A stretch of 64,000 bases of DNA from Bacteroidales bacterium UBA1735 (GTDB taxonomy: Bacteria; Bacteroidota; Bacteroidia; Bacteroidales; Paludibacteraceae). Positions 52,557 through 61,862 of the stretch are shown here, in pieces. A program made the translations under genes and the position numbers. The notes beneath the pieces were generated by a model. The model was given only the letters and a program-made list of their open reading frames with translations. It ran no database searches and was not told the origin of the DNA. The stretch is taken from assembly GCA_002315745.1 (NCBI GenBank), contig DCID01000016.1, positions 18,402-82,401 of the forward strand, given 5' to 3'. Numbering within the stretch: the first letter of the stretch is position 1; each line of letters opens with the position of its first letter.

Positions 52557-55500
52557 TTTTTCTCGTATAATTTCCAATATGCGACAGGCAGCAATGTTAC
52601 TACCATAGGCATGGTTAATATAGCACCGAAACAAATAACGACTCCCATCGGCATCCATAACGAAGTCGCTGCCGTGATCATAGGTACTACACCCAAAGCG
52701 GTCGTAGCCGTCGTGAGGAAGATCGGACGCATACGACGTACACCGGCTAAGTAAGCAGCCTCCTTCACGGTTTTCTTCTCCACAAAGACAAGATGTTCCG
52801 CGTACTCGTACATGATAATCGCATTACGCACGATGATACCTATGAGCGAGATCACACCTAACACCGCGGTGATGGAGAAATCTAACTGGAACATCCATAA
52901 TCCGAAGCAAGCACCAAAGAGGCACAACAGACTCACGGAGAGGGATAGGATAGAGATGGACACTTTCTTGAAGTGATAAACGAGCAGCACTAGCAGCACT
53001 AACAACGCCGCAGCCACAGTCTGTACCAAGCCTGGTACCGTTTCCTCCATCATCTCCGTAACACCTCCATAATGAATGGTCACACCATCGGGTAAGTTGG
53101 GTTCAACACGCTCTTTAATATACTTATTAATGGGCTTCATCATACGCATCTGCGCAACTGTACCACGTATATCTGCCGCCACGGTGATACAACGAACAGA
53201 GTTACGACGCTGCATCTGTGCATGGTGGAAATCGGGTTCTATATCTGCCACCTGACGGATAGGCACCCACACATTCGGTAAGGCAGTAGGAATACGCACA
53301 TTACCTATATCATCGTAACTGAGGGTATCCGCACCTAAGGTGTACAGCATCACTGGAGTCTTATATCCTTCCTCCCAAAGTGAAGTCATCGTACGACCAT
53401 TGAGGGCTCCATTGAGATAGAGCGACAACGATGCTTGCGACACACCCAAACGGTTCGCCTCATCATCCTTGAGACGAAGACGAATAGTCTGCACGGTCTC
53501 ATCATAATCGGTATGTACCCATGTCAACTCGGGCAATGAAGCCATAAAAGTCTTGATCGAATCCGCCACCACTTCTAGTTCGCCAATATTCGAGCCTTGT
53601 ATATGAATCTCTATGGGATTGGCCACTGCCTGATAATCCAGTTGTTTGAAGCGGCAGAAAGCATTGGGGAACATATCCTCCGTCAGCGGCTGATACTGCG
53701 CCACCAAGGCTTTCGTCGCATCCGACGAAACGGTGTTCACTATGAACTGCGCGTAGTTCTCACCCGCCATCTGCGGGGCATACGTAGCATGGAAACGGGG
53801 ACTAGCCATACCCACGAATGCCGTCACGGACTCTACCCGATCATCCGCACGCAAGATATTGGCTAAACTATCCGCCACCGCATTGGTCTGCTCCAACGAC
53901 GCACCATCCGTCAAGTGTATCTCCACCGCGAAACTATCACGATCGGCCTTTGGCATGAGTTGGATATCGTTGATAAAGAAGAACGCCACACCTATCAGCA
54001 CAAAGGATATGCTGATATTAACCGTTGCCCATGGATGACGGAAACACCAAGATAGGAGTTTATCATAACCATTCTGCAAACCAGTGAAGAACGAACCTTG
54101 TATCTGCTCAAACTTAGAGGGTTGTGAACCAATAGGCCGTGGTTTGATCAGCGCACTCGACATATAGGGGATGATCCAAACGGCATAGAAGATACTACAT
54201 GACAGTGCAATAAAAATTGCCCACGGGAAGAGACGTACAAAGTCCGCCATTGCACCCGTCATCAAGCCTAACATGGGGAAGAACATACCCGAGATAGAGG
54301 TTGTCGCAATGATCATGGGCACAAATAAGTCTCGTGTCGAAACAGCCGCTGCGTACCAACGCGAGTGTCCTTTTGCTAACAGATCCGAATAACCATCAAT
54401 CACGATCACCGAATCATCTACCACCATACCCAAGACCACAATCAAGGCAGCCAACGTCACCGTATTGAGCTCTATACCGAAGATATACATGATACCTAAG
54501 GTCACAGCAATACAAACAGGCAGACCCGTCGAACTAACTAATGCCGTCTTAAGTGGGAAGAGTACCAACATCACTAAGATCACGATGATCACGGACACTA
54601 CCAAATCCTTCAAGAACGACTTCACGGAAGCATCCACCACCTTCGGCTGATCCGTCACCTTATGCATCTTCACATCCGGTGGCAGCACCTGGCTCATGTG
54701 AGCCAATACCTTATCGACCTCTTCACCAAAAGCCACAATATTATTACCCGGTTGCATCTCAATATTGAGCATGACGCATTGTGCTTTCTGCCCATTCTCG
54801 TAATGCACGATGTACTTAGTCGGATCTTGATAACGACGTGAGATAGTAGCCACATCTTTTAGACGAATAGTCTGACCCGTCACGGGATCGGAGAAAATGA
54901 TCTGTTCGCCCAACTCGTACTCCGTCTTATAAGGCACATCCACGTGTATCAAGGCTGCCCCCATATCGTTCGCTATCTCACCCGAGATGGTACGGAATCC
55001 TTGTGATGCCAAACGGGCTAAGATAATGTTCTGATCCACCGCGTACATAGAGATACGCTCCACATCGAGTTCAATGGCTATCTCTTCGCGCTGTGTACCT
55101 AGAATCTTAATACTACCCATCTCGGGGATATCTCGGAGGCGGTCAGATACCAGTTCCACATAGTCTTCCATCTCACGAGGCGAGCGATCAGCACTCTCTA
55201 AGGCGAGCAGAATACTACTAGTATTACCAAAGTCATCGATGATAGCTACCGCCAAGAGACCCGTCGGCAGTTTCGTTTGCTTGAGCAACGACACACCACC
55301 ACGAATCTTCGCCCATGCTTCATCCGCATTCATCACACGGGGTGACAAGGCGGCAAAGACATAGACAATACCATCCTTACTGATGCTATAGGTCTTTTTC
55401 TTATCTATCTCTTTAAACGTGAACAAGTACTGCTCAATAGGCTTCGCCACTTGTTCCTCCACCTCCTGTGCCGTAGCACCCGGATAAACGCCCACCACAA

Positions 55501-55654
55501 CGCCCAAACGGATCGTCACTTCCGGGAACTCATCCTTCTTCATTTTGGGCAAGGCAAAGATACCAAAACCCACCAAGCAAGCCACAATGAGGTACACTAA
55601 TGAGTGTGCCCGCATCGCAGATTCTATATGATTTCGTTCTCTCATTACTTTCAA
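52553..55654 (-). CDS. RND efflux pump inner-membrane permease (AcrB-like)
   Basis: 1033 residues with 12 membrane segments in the AcrB layout: TM1 (SLVYLIVACLVGFGIFALP), a large periplasmic loop, TM2-6 with LGMVVDDSVIVIDGYSD (the central helix with the proton-relay Asp residues), a second large loop and TM7-12 (VLGVISLIGIIVRNAIIMYEY). Early motif VYPGATAQEVEEQVAKPIEQ is typical. Two close starts are possible (55654 or 55645). Works with the membrane-fusion protein upstream and TolC-type channel downstream. Substrate unknown. Confidence 0.94.
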   Translation of the reverse strand: MKVMRERNHIESAMRAHSLVYLIVACLVGFGIFALPKMKKDEFPEVTIRLGVVVGVYPGATAQEVEEQVAKPIEQYLFTFKEIDKKKTYSISKDGIVYVFAALSPRVMNADEAWAKIRGGVSLLKQTKLPTGLLAVAIIDDFGNTSSILLALESADRSPREMEDYVELVSDRLRDIPEMGSIKILGTQREEIAIELDVERISMYAVDQNIILARLASQGFRTISGEIANDMGAALIHVDVPYKTEYELGEQIIFSDPVTGQTIRLKDVATISRRYQDPTKYIVHYENGQKAQCVMLNIEMQPGNNIVAFGEEVDKVLAHMSQVLPPDVKMHKVTDQPKVVDASVKSFLKDLVVSVIIVILVMLVLFPLKTALVSSTGLPVCIAVTLGIMYIFGIELNTVTLAALIVVLGMVVDDSVIVIDGYSDLLAKGHSRWYAAAVSTRDLFVPMIIATTSISGMFFPMLGLMTGAMADFVRLFPWAIFIALSCSIFYAVWIIPYMSSALIKPRPIGSQPSKFEQIQGSFFTGLQNGYDKLLSWCFRHPWATVNISISFVLIGVAFFFINDIQLMPKADRDSFAVEIHLTDGASLEQTNAVADSLANILRADDRVESVTAFVGMASPRFHATYAPQMAGENYAQFIVNTVSSDATKALVAQYQPLTEDMFPNAFCRFKQLDYQAVANPIEIHIQGSNIGELEVVADSIKTFMASLPELTWVHTDYDETVQTIRLRLKDDEANRLGVSQASLSLYLNGALNGRTMTSLWEEGYKTPVMLYTLGADTLSYDDIGNVRIPTALPNVWVPIRQVADIEPDFHHAQMQRRNSVRCITVAADIRGTVAQMRMMKPINKYIKERVEPNLPDGVTIHYGGVTEMMEETVPGLVQTVAAALLVLLVLLVYHFKKVSISILSLSVSLLCLFGACFGLWMFQLDFSITAVLGVISLIGIIVRNAIIMYEYAEHLVFVEKKTVKEAAYLAGVRRMRPIFLTTATTALGVVPMITAATSLWMPMGVVICFGAILTMPMVVTLLPVAYWKLYEKK

Positions 55655-55668
55655 TTTTCAAAATTCAA

Positions 55669-56688
55669 CTAGAACACGACCTTTGCCCCTTTAAACATCT
55701 TCTGATAACCCTTGCTAATCACCGTATCGCCCAACTGCAATCCTTCGGAAATAAGCACACCGTTATCTACAAACGCACCAATCTTCACCATCTGACGCTC
55801 GGCTTGACCATTACGCAGCACCCACACGCTGTGTCCTTTTTGCTGTGTTTGGATGCAACCTGCCGACACGATATATCCTTCGGCATCGCGATTCGTAATG
55901 ATGGCACGGCAAACCATACCGGGTAATATCTCCACCATTTGATCCGATTTATCCAACAGTGCCGTCACGCGGTAGGTGTGCGACAGACGAGTAGAGATCA
56001 ACGATTTCTCTATGATCTTAGCAGGGATATCCATTTTGAGTGCAGGGATATTAACGAGCACCGCCTCACCCAACTTCATTGGCGAGATCTCACTCTCAGG
56101 CACCGTAAACTCCGCCGTTCTGCCCGTCAAATCCAACAGTGTACCAATAGGCTGACCGATAGCAATCTGCTGACCTGCTTCCACATCAGACATGTTCACC
56201 ACACCTCTTTGGGTAGCACGCATATCGCAATCTGCATACCGTTTGCGGGAAGAGCTCGCTAAGGAACGAGCCTTCTCTAAACTCGTCTTGATGTCCATCC
56301 ACTTGACTTCACTCATACCACCCTTCTCATAGACAGGCAATAGACGTTTATAGGCATCCTCTGCCTGACGAAGCATCGCTTCGGCGCTCTCTAACATAGC
56401 AGCCGCTTGCGTATTATCCACCGACGCGATGAGTTGTCCTTTCTCCACCACCTCGCCGCTGTGCACAGCGATCTTAGTGAGTTGACCACCCCATGGGAAA
56501 ACCAAAGGGATCTCCGCCTGCGCTTTGATTTCACCGACATAGGCATCGGTTACCTCACAAGCATTCTGACCAACCACCTCAATCTCTACAGGCAAAGGTC
56601 TGTTCCGCAGATCTTCATAAGGACTTTTATGACATCCAGTCGCCAATAATAGGGTGATTCCTACACCCACTAAAAATAATTTTTTCAT
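55669..56688 (-). CDS. RND membrane-fusion protein (HlyD/AcrA family lipoprotein)
   Basis: 339 residues. Lipoprotein signal ends in LLATGC (Cys 19). The barrel-sandwich hybrid is visible (VFPWGGQLTKIAVHSGEVVEKGQLIASVDN, and RATQRGVVNMSDVEAGQQIAIGQPIGTLLD), with a helical hairpin between. It links the RND permease to the TolC-type channel in the periplasm. First gene of the operon, with a promoter at 56766-56796. Confidence 0.93.
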   Translation of the reverse strand: MKKLFLVGVGITLLLATGCHKSPYEDLRNRPLPVEIEVVGQNACEVTDAYVGEIKAQAEIPLVFPWGGQLTKIAVHSGEVVEKGQLIASVDNTQAAAMLESAEAMLRQAEDAYKRLLPVYEKGGMSEVKWMDIKTSLEKARSLASSSRKRYADCDMRATQRGVVNMSDVEAGQQIAIGQPIGTLLDLTGRTAEFTVPESEISPMKLGEAVLVNIPALKMDIPAKIIEKSLISTRLSHTYRVTALLDKSDQMVEILPGMVCRAIITNRDAEGYIVSAGCIQTQQKGHSVWVLRNGQAERQMVKIGAFVDNGVLISEGLQLGDTVISKGYQKMFKGAKVVF

Positions 56689-56765
56689 ATAAATAACCTT
56701 ATTTCAAATTAATTTCATGCAACCTATTAATATATCGCGCGCACTCGCACACGAAAAAAACGCTG

Positions 56766-56796
56766 CAAAAGTACAAAAAAAAAAGCACACTCGCAA
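56766..56796 (-). promoter_or_regulatory. Promoter of the efflux operon, overlapping the upstream terminator
   Basis: TTG at 56796-56794 lies in the loop of the terminator 56780-56812; TACTTTTG at 56773-56766; spacer 20 bp, made up of the terminator 3' arm and T-tract. Confidence 0.83.
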
Positions 56797-56812
56797 ATTT
56801 TGTGTGCTTTTT
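56780..56812 (-). terminator. Terminator after the ribosomal-protein operon
   Basis: AAAAAGCACAC (56780-56790), loop of 11 nt, GTGTGCTTTTT (56802-56812): a perfect 11-bp stem, active in either direction. Confidence 0.85.
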
Positions 56813-56831
56813 TTCTATTTTGTAGCAATTT

Positions 56832-56984
56832 TTACTTAAAAAATGCCATTGCTTTTTCGTTTTCTACAACTTCCTCTTGGAAGATATATGCTCCCGTCTT
56901 AGGACTTTTTACCATCTTAATGCACTTAGTGTGCGTACGTCCGGCATTACCAGTATGAAGGGTAGCGACCGCTTTCTTTGCCAT
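56832..56984 (-). CDS. DUF4295 small basic protein
   Basis: 50 residues: MAKKAVATLHTGNAGRTHTK onward, then CIKMVKSPKTGAYIFQEEVV and ENEKAMAFFK. Small, Lys-rich, and found next to L28 and L33 genes in Bacteroidota, where it is annotated as DUF4295. It may be a ribosome-associated protein, but no role is proven. It follows rpmG by 35 bp. Confidence 0.85.
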   Translation of the reverse strand: MAKKAVATLHTGNAGRTHTKCIKMVKSPKTGAYIFQEEVVENEKAMAFFK

Positions 56985-57019
56985 AATTTAAACTTTTAAA
57001 CTCTTAAACTTTTAAACTC

Positions 57020-57208
57020 TTACTTAATCTCTTTGTGAAGCGTCATTTTCTTCAAAATCGGATTATACTTCATCAGTTCCAGACGATCAGGAGTGTTCTT
57101 ACGGTTCTTCGTCGTGATGTAACGGCTAGTACCTGGCATTCCGCTGGCTTTGTGTTCTGTGCACTCTAAGATAACTTGTACACGAGCTTCCTTTGATTTC
57201 TTTGCCAT
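57020..57208 (-). CDS. rpmG: 50S ribosomal protein L33
   Basis: 62 residues: MAKKSKEARVQVILECTEHK, with TSRYITTKNRKNTPDRLELMKYNP. Structural protein of the large ribosomal subunit. It lacks the paired CxxC zinc motifs (C-minus form). It lies 12 bp after rpmB and before the DUF4295 gene. Confidence 0.97.
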   Translation of the reverse strand: MAKKSKEARVQVILECTEHKASGMPGTSRYITTKNRKNTPDRLELMKYNPILKKMTLHKEIK

Positions 57209-57220
57209 AACTTTTCCTCC

Positions 57221-57460
57221 TTATTCGTAAAGATAACCTTTTTCTGCGGCCTGTTTCAGTGCAGCATCCAGACCAATTTTGTTAATCGTACGCAGACCAG
57301 CAGCACTGACTTTCAAGCTGATCCAGCAATCCTGTTCTACCCAGTAGAACTTCTTGTGGAACAAGTTCACATCGAAGCTGCGCTTAGTGTGGCGCTTCGA
57401 GTGCGAGACATTGCACCCCATGAGGGCTTTTTTGCCCGTAATTTGACAAATCTTTGACAT
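57221..57460 (-). CDS. rpmB: 50S ribosomal protein L28
   Basis: 79 residues: MSKICQITGKKALMGCNVSH and then SKRHTKRSFDVNL. Large-subunit ribosomal protein, first gene of the L28-L33-DUF4295 operon. Its leader of about 100 nt is purine-rich on the coding strand and contains no recognised riboswitch. Confidence 0.97.
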   Translation of the reverse strand: MSKICQITGKKALMGCNVSHSKRHTKRSFDVNLFHKKFYWVEQDCWISLKVSAAGLRTINKIGLDAALKQAAEKGYLYE

Positions 57461-57569
57461 TTTTGTATATAATTTAATATTTATTTTCAGTCACTTACGT
57501 GTCTTCCCTTCCCCGCATCCACTACCATATACAACCCACATACGCCTCCGCATAACACGAAAAATCGCG

Positions 57570-57600
57570 CAAAGGTACTACTTTTTTTTTACATACGCAA
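57570..57600 (-). promoter_or_regulatory. Promoter of the rpmB-rpmG operon
   Basis: TTG at 57600-57598, 20-bp spacer, TACCTTTG at 57577-57570, followed by GCGCGATTTTT. Confidence 0.85.
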
Positions 57601-57692
57601 ATTTTTGATGCATTTTTTTGCATTTTTCTTTTTTATGCTAAGTAGAAGTGGTTATTTTAAAGGGTTCTATTCTGCTTTTTCTATTCTAAAAT

Positions 57693-57723
57693 TTGCATAT
57701 TCCAAAAAAATGTTGTACTTTTG
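57693..57723 (+). promoter_or_regulatory. Promoter of the DUF5020 gene
   Basis: TTG 57693-57695, 20-bp spacer, TACTTTTG 57716-57723, ATG at 57750. Divergent from the rpmB promoter. Confidence 0.85.
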
Positions 57724-57749
57724 CAGCGTGAAAGAGAATTTCGAGATAT

Positions 57750-58592
57750 ATGCGTAAAACTTACCTTATTGTTTGCGCCATGATGATGGCGCTATCTGTA
57801 TCTGCGGTGGATTTGGACTTGCAGATTTTTTATGACTTTGGATCTATCAACACGGCTTGCGCTAACCAGCGCACCAATCGTATGACTACCACCCTCGAAT
57901 TCTTCCATCCCGATAACTGGGGATCCACGTTCGCATTCGTCGATTTTGACTATGCACTCAGTAACACCGATGACCCACAGAACTCGCCCATCGCCGCTTA
58001 TTGGGAGATCAGTCGTGCCCTCAATTTCTGGAAGAACACCAAAGCCAAAGACCTCTCCGTCCATGTGGAATATAATGGCGGTTTTGGTGTGTATGGTTAC
58101 CAAAAGCCAGAGGGCGGATACGGGGTCAATAACACCGCCTTAGTGGGACTGGAATATTTTCTCCACACACCCAATTTCAAAAACACCTTCACACTCCAAC
58201 TTCTCTTCAAATACATTGCTAACCCATACAATATGTACAACCAAGGACATAGTGGCAACCAAGTACCTTTGCAATTTACGTGCGTATGGGCATGCAAGGA
58301 TTTATTTAAGGCCAACGGACTGACATTTTGCGGGTTCTTGGATATCTGGGGCGAGAAACTATGCGTAAAAGATCGCATTGCGTCTGAAGCCGCTGGACAC
58401 GCCGTCTATACCGATCCAACAAAGCAGTCATTTGTCTTCATCACCGAACCGCAGTTATGGTACTCCATAGGACAGTGGTTTAAGTGTCCTAACCTATGTA
58501 TTGGCACAGAGATCGAACTGTCGTATAACTTCGCCACAGGAACAGGGTTTATGTGCAATCCATGCTTGGGAATACGATGGAACTTCTTATAG
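57750..58592 (+). CDS. DUF5020 family outer-membrane barrel (Tsx/OmpK-like)
   Basis: 280 residues with signal peptide (MRKTYLIVCAMMMALSVSA). The mature protein has alternating strands and motifs LQIFYDFGS, TTLEFFHPDNWGSTFAFVDFDY, and a C-terminal LGIRWNFL ending in an aromatic/hydrophobic strand, as in 12-stranded Tsx-type channels. Known: DUF5020 members resemble nucleoside-specific porins. The substrate is inferred only from family. It stands alone with its own promoter. Confidence 0.85.
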   Translation: MRKTYLIVCAMMMALSVSAVDLDLQIFYDFGSINTACANQRTNRMTTTLEFFHPDNWGSTFAFVDFDYALSNTDDPQNSPIAAYWEISRALNFWKNTKAKDLSVHVEYNGGFGVYGYQKPEGGYGVNNTALVGLEYFLHTPNFKNTFTLQLLFKYIANPYNMYNQGHSGNQVPLQFTCVWACKDLFKANGLTFCGFLDIWGEKLCVKDRIASEAAGHAVYTDPTKQSFVFITEPQLWYSIGQWFKCPNLCIGTEIELSYNFATGTGFMCNPCLGIRWNFL

Positions 58593-58597
58593 ACTGA

Positions 58598-58640
58598 CAA
58601 TTTGGCAGAAGTGGCATATTTGGCACGAAAATTGAAGATG
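58598..58640 (+). promoter_or_regulatory. TGGCA repeats with sigma-54-like element before groES
   Basis: TGGCA at 58603, 58612 and 58621, exact 9-bp period. The last is part of TGGCACG-AAAA-TTGA (58621-58635), one base short of the -24/-12 consensus TGGCACG-N4-TTGC. No TTG-N20-TAnnTTTG promoter was seen before groES. Confidence 0.5.
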
Positions 58641-58691
58641 GACGATTGACTATGCACCATGCACGATTATTTTATTTAAACATATACAACT

Positions 58692-58964
58692 ATGAAAGTA
58701 ACTCCATTAGCAGACCGCGTGCTGGTTAGACCAGTAGCGGCTGAAACAAAGACAGCTTCGGGTATCATCATTCCCGATAGCGCCAAAGAGAAACCCTTAC
58801 GCGGCGAAGTTATCGCCGTTGGTCAAGGCACCAAAGATGAGGCGATGGTACTCGCCGCAGGCGATCAAGTGCTGTATGGCAAATACGCCGGCACAGAGAT
58901 CGAAATAGATAACGAGAAACTATTAATCATGCGTCAATCTGACGTATTAGCTAAAATCGGATAA
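58692..58964 (+). CDS. groES: Co-chaperonin GroES
   Basis: 90 residues with ADRVLVRP, GIIIPDSAKEKP, the mobile-loop region and VLYGKYAGTEIEI. It forms the lid on the GroEL cavity. It lies 2 bp before groEL and is preceded by TGGCA repeats. Confidence 0.98.
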   Translation: MKVTPLADRVLVRPVAAETKTASGIIIPDSAKEKPLRGEVIAVGQGTKDEAMVLAAGDQVLYGKYAGTEIEIDNEKLLIMRQSDVLAKIG

Positions 58965-58966
58965 TT

Positions 58967-60595
58967 ATGGCAAAAGAACTTTTATATAACATCGAGGCGC
59001 GTGACGCTTTGAAACGTGGCGTGGATCAATTGGCAGACGCCGTTAAAGTGACCCTGGGAGCAAAAGGTCGCAATGTGATCATTGATAAGAAATATGGTGC
59101 ACCTCATATCACAAAGGATGGTGTGACAGTCGCCAAAGAAATAGAATTACCTGACGCTCGCGAGAACCTCGGTGCCCAATTGGTGAAGGAAGTAGCATCG
59201 AAGACAGGTGATCAAGCCGGTGATGGTACCACCACCGCTACCGTTTTGGCTCAAGCCATTATTGGCGTAGGTTTGAAGAACGTAACCGCAGGCGCTAATC
59301 CGATGGATCTGAAGCGCGGTATCGACAAAGCCGTCAGCACCGTAGTGGCTAGTATACGGAACCAATCCGAAGTGGTTGGCAACGACTTCGATAAGATTGA
59401 GCAAGTGGCTACTATCTCTGCCAACAACGATGCCGAGATTGGTAAACTCATTGCAGACGCGATGCGCAAAGTGAGCAAAGATGGCGTTATTACTATTGGC
59501 GAAGCCAAAGGTATGGACACCACTATCGACGTGGTACAAGGTATGCAGTTCGATCGCGGTTATATCAGCCCATACTTCGTGACTAACACTGAGACCATGG
59601 AAGTGGAAATGGACAAGCCTTACATCTTGATCCACGACAAAAAAATATCCAATCTCAAGGAACTGCTTCCTGTTCTCGAACCCGCCGTACAAAGCGGTCG
59701 TCCATTGCTCATCATTGCCGAGGATGTAGATAGTGAAGCATTAACTACCCTCGTAGTCAATCGTCTGCGTGCACAACTCAAGATATGCGCTGTCAAAGCG
59801 CCTGGTTTTGGTGATCGCCGCAAGGAGATGCTCGAAGACATCGCCATCCTCACCGGTGGTACCGTTATTAGCGAAGAGAAAGGTATCAAGCTCGAAACCG
59901 CTACCCTCGATATGCTCGGCACAGCCGAATCTATCACGGTTAATAAGGACAACACCACCATCGTCAATGGTGCAGGCGATAAAGAGGCTATCGCAGCGCG
60001 TATCGCTCAGATCAAAGCACAGATTGTGGCTACCAAGTCCACCTATGACAAGGAAAAACTGCAAGAGCGTCTCGCTAAACTCGCTGGCGGCGTAGCCCAA
60101 CTCAACGTGGGTGCCGCTTCCGAAGTGGAGATGAAAGAGAAAAAAGACCGCGTAGATGACGCCTTATCCGCTACCCGCGCTGCTATTGAAGAAGGTATCG
60201 TTCCGGGCGGTGGCGTAGCATACATCCGCGCCCAAGAAGCCCTTACCGCTATCAAAGGCGACAATGAGGACGAGCAGACCGGTATAGAAATTATCCGCCG
60301 CGCCATCGAGGAGCCTTTGCGTCAGATGGTGTTCAATGCAGGTAAGGAAGGAGCCGTCGTGGTCGATAAGGTGCGTGCTGGCAAGGGTGACTTTGGATAC
60401 AACCTCCGTACAGACAAGTACGAAGACCTCAAGAAAGCAGGTGTCGTTGATCCCGCTAAGGTCGCTCGCGTAGCCCTCGAGAATGCTGCTTCGATTGCAG
60501 GCATGTTCCTCACCACCGAGTGTGTTATCACCGACAAGAAAGAGGAAAACCCCGCTCCTGCTATGCCCGCCAACCCTGGTATGGGAATGATGTAA
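58967..60595 (+). CDS. groEL: Chaperonin GroEL
   Basis: 542 residues, full length. Signatures: VTLGAKGRNVIIDK, TKDGVTVAKEI, AGDGTTTATVLAQAI, and the apical/hinge regions; the C-terminal tail is Pro/Gly/Met-rich (NPGMGMM). It folds cytosolic proteins with GroES in an ATP cycle. Terminated by the hairpin at 60657-60686. Confidence 0.99.
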   Translation: MAKELLYNIEARDALKRGVDQLADAVKVTLGAKGRNVIIDKKYGAPHITKDGVTVAKEIELPDARENLGAQLVKEVASKTGDQAGDGTTTATVLAQAIIGVGLKNVTAGANPMDLKRGIDKAVSTVVASIRNQSEVVGNDFDKIEQVATISANNDAEIGKLIADAMRKVSKDGVITIGEAKGMDTTIDVVQGMQFDRGYISPYFVTNTETMEVEMDKPYILIHDKKISNLKELLPVLEPAVQSGRPLLIIAEDVDSEALTTLVVNRLRAQLKICAVKAPGFGDRRKEMLEDIAILTGGTVISEEKGIKLETATLDMLGTAESITVNKDNTTIVNGAGDKEAIAARIAQIKAQIVATKSTYDKEKLQERLAKLAGGVAQLNVGAASEVEMKEKKDRVDDALSATRAAIEEGIVPGGGVAYIRAQEALTAIKGDNEDEQTGIEIIRRAIEEPLRQMVFNAGKEGAVVVDKVRAGKGDFGYNLRTDKYEDLKKAGVVDPAKVARVALENAASIAGMFLTTECVITDKKEENPAPAMPANPGMGMM

Positions 60596-60604
60596 AGAGA
60601 GGTA

Positions 60605-60646
60605 CGATTTACGAATGTACGATGTACGATTGATGTACGAGGTACG
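60605..60646. repeat. Cluster of TACGA/GTACGA repeats after groEL
   Basis: TACGA and GTACGAT occur several times within about 45 bp (from 60603 on) between the groEL stop and its terminator. It is non-coding and of unknown role. Confidence 0.6.
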
Positions 60647-60656
60647 TTTTTTTACT

Positions 60657-60686
60657 AAAATAGTTCGGCTTCGGTCGAACTATTTT
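60657..60686 (+). terminator. Terminator after groEL
   Basis: AAAATAGTTCG (60657-60667), loop GCTTCGGT, CGAACTATTTT (60676-60686), then T-rich sequence. Perfect 11-bp stem. Confidence 0.9.
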
Positions 60687-60706
60687 TTATTTTTTTAATA
60701 AAAAAT

Positions 60707-60737
60707 TTGCGTATGTCGAAAAAAAAGTGTAATTTTG
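60707..60737 (+). promoter_or_regulatory. Promoter of the threonine dehydrogenase gene
   Basis: TTG 60707-60709, 20-bp spacer, TAATTTTG 60730-60737; ATG at 60764. Confidence 0.85.
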
Positions 60738-60763
60738 CGGGCTGAAATAAAAAAGCACCCAAT

Positions 60764-61789
60764 ATGAAAGCATTAGTTAAACGATATGCCCAACCGGGTA
60801 TCTGGATGGAAGATGTTCCGATGCCCGAAGTAGGTGTGAACGATGTCCTCATTAAGGTCACCAAAGCCGCTATCTGCGGTACGGACTTACACATGTATAA
60901 GTGGGACGAATGGTCACAGGCGCATTGCACTCCACCCTACACGATGGGACACGAGTTCGTAGGTGTAGTCGCCGAAGTGGGTGCCGGTGTGCGCAACTTC
61001 AAGGTTGGCGAACGCGTGACCGCCGAAGGACATATCGTTTGCGGACATTGCCGTAACTGCCGCCGAGGCATGGGACATGTGTGTGAGAACACCATATCGG
61101 TGGGTATAATGGGTAAGGATGGTTGTTTTGCCGAATACGTGACTATTCCCGAATCGAACGTCGTCAAACTGCGTCCCGAGATACCCGATGACTTTGCAGC
61201 CATCATGGATCCGTTTGGTAATGCTACCCACACGGCGCTCGCCTTCCCGCTTTTGGGCGAGGATGTACTGATTACGGGCGCTGGATTGATTGGTACTATG
61301 GCAGCAGGTATATGCCGCTACGCAGGAGCCAAACATGTGGTGGTGACGGATATTAATCCGCTGCGATTGGAGATAGCCAAGAAGATGGGTGCCACCATGA
61401 CGGTTAATGGAGCACAAGGCGAGACCATAGAGGGTGCTATGCAGCAATTGGGCATACGTGGATTCGATGTGGGACTAGAGATGTCGGGTGCACCTGCTGC
61501 GTTTAACGAGATGATCGCGCACATGTACAAGGGCTCTAACATCGCACAATTGGGTATCCTACCCCACAACACGCAAGTGAACTGGTCGGACGTGATCTTC
61601 AATGCGCTGACCATCAAAGGTATTACGGGCAGACGTATGTGGGAGACTTGGTACCAGATGGAGCAGATGCTGCTCGGCGGACTCGACCTATCCCCTGTCA
61701 TTACCCACCGGTTTAAGTTCGACGATTTCCAAAAGGGCTTTGATGTGATGGTCAGTGGACAATGCGGCAAAGTGCTATTGGAGTGGTAG
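60764..61789 (+). CDS. tdh: L-threonine 3-dehydrogenase
   Basis: 341 residues, the same length as E. coli Tdh. Zinc-dependent medium-chain dehydrogenase: catalytic Cys38 in CGTDLHMYKWD, HE at 63-64 (GHEFVGVV), structural zinc cysteines in CGHCRNCRRGMGHVC, NAD-binding GAGLIGTMAAG. It oxidises L-threonine to 2-amino-3-oxobutanoate using NAD+. The usual partner kbl is not next to it; an M16 protease follows. Confidence 0.95.
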   Translation: MKALVKRYAQPGIWMEDVPMPEVGVNDVLIKVTKAAICGTDLHMYKWDEWSQAHCTPPYTMGHEFVGVVAEVGAGVRNFKVGERVTAEGHIVCGHCRNCRRGMGHVCENTISVGIMGKDGCFAEYVTIPESNVVKLRPEIPDDFAAIMDPFGNATHTALAFPLLGEDVLITGAGLIGTMAAGICRYAGAKHVVVTDINPLRLEIAKKMGATMTVNGAQGETIEGAMQQLGIRGFDVGLEMSGAPAAFNEMIAHMYKGSNIAQLGILPHNTQVNWSDVIFNALTIKGITGRRMWETWYQMEQMLLGGLDLSPVITHRFKFDDFQKGFDVMVSGQCGKVLLEW

Positions 61790-61862
61790 CCCCTTCCGTA
61801 GGTTTCCCCATTAGGGGCAACCTGCAAAAACGAAACAAATAACCAATATCAAATAACAGATT

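Noticed and set aside
52557..52658. Longer start for the TolC-type protein
   Set aside because: It would overlap the RND gene by over 100 bp and hide the signal peptide; ATG 52556 overlaps the stop as ATGA.
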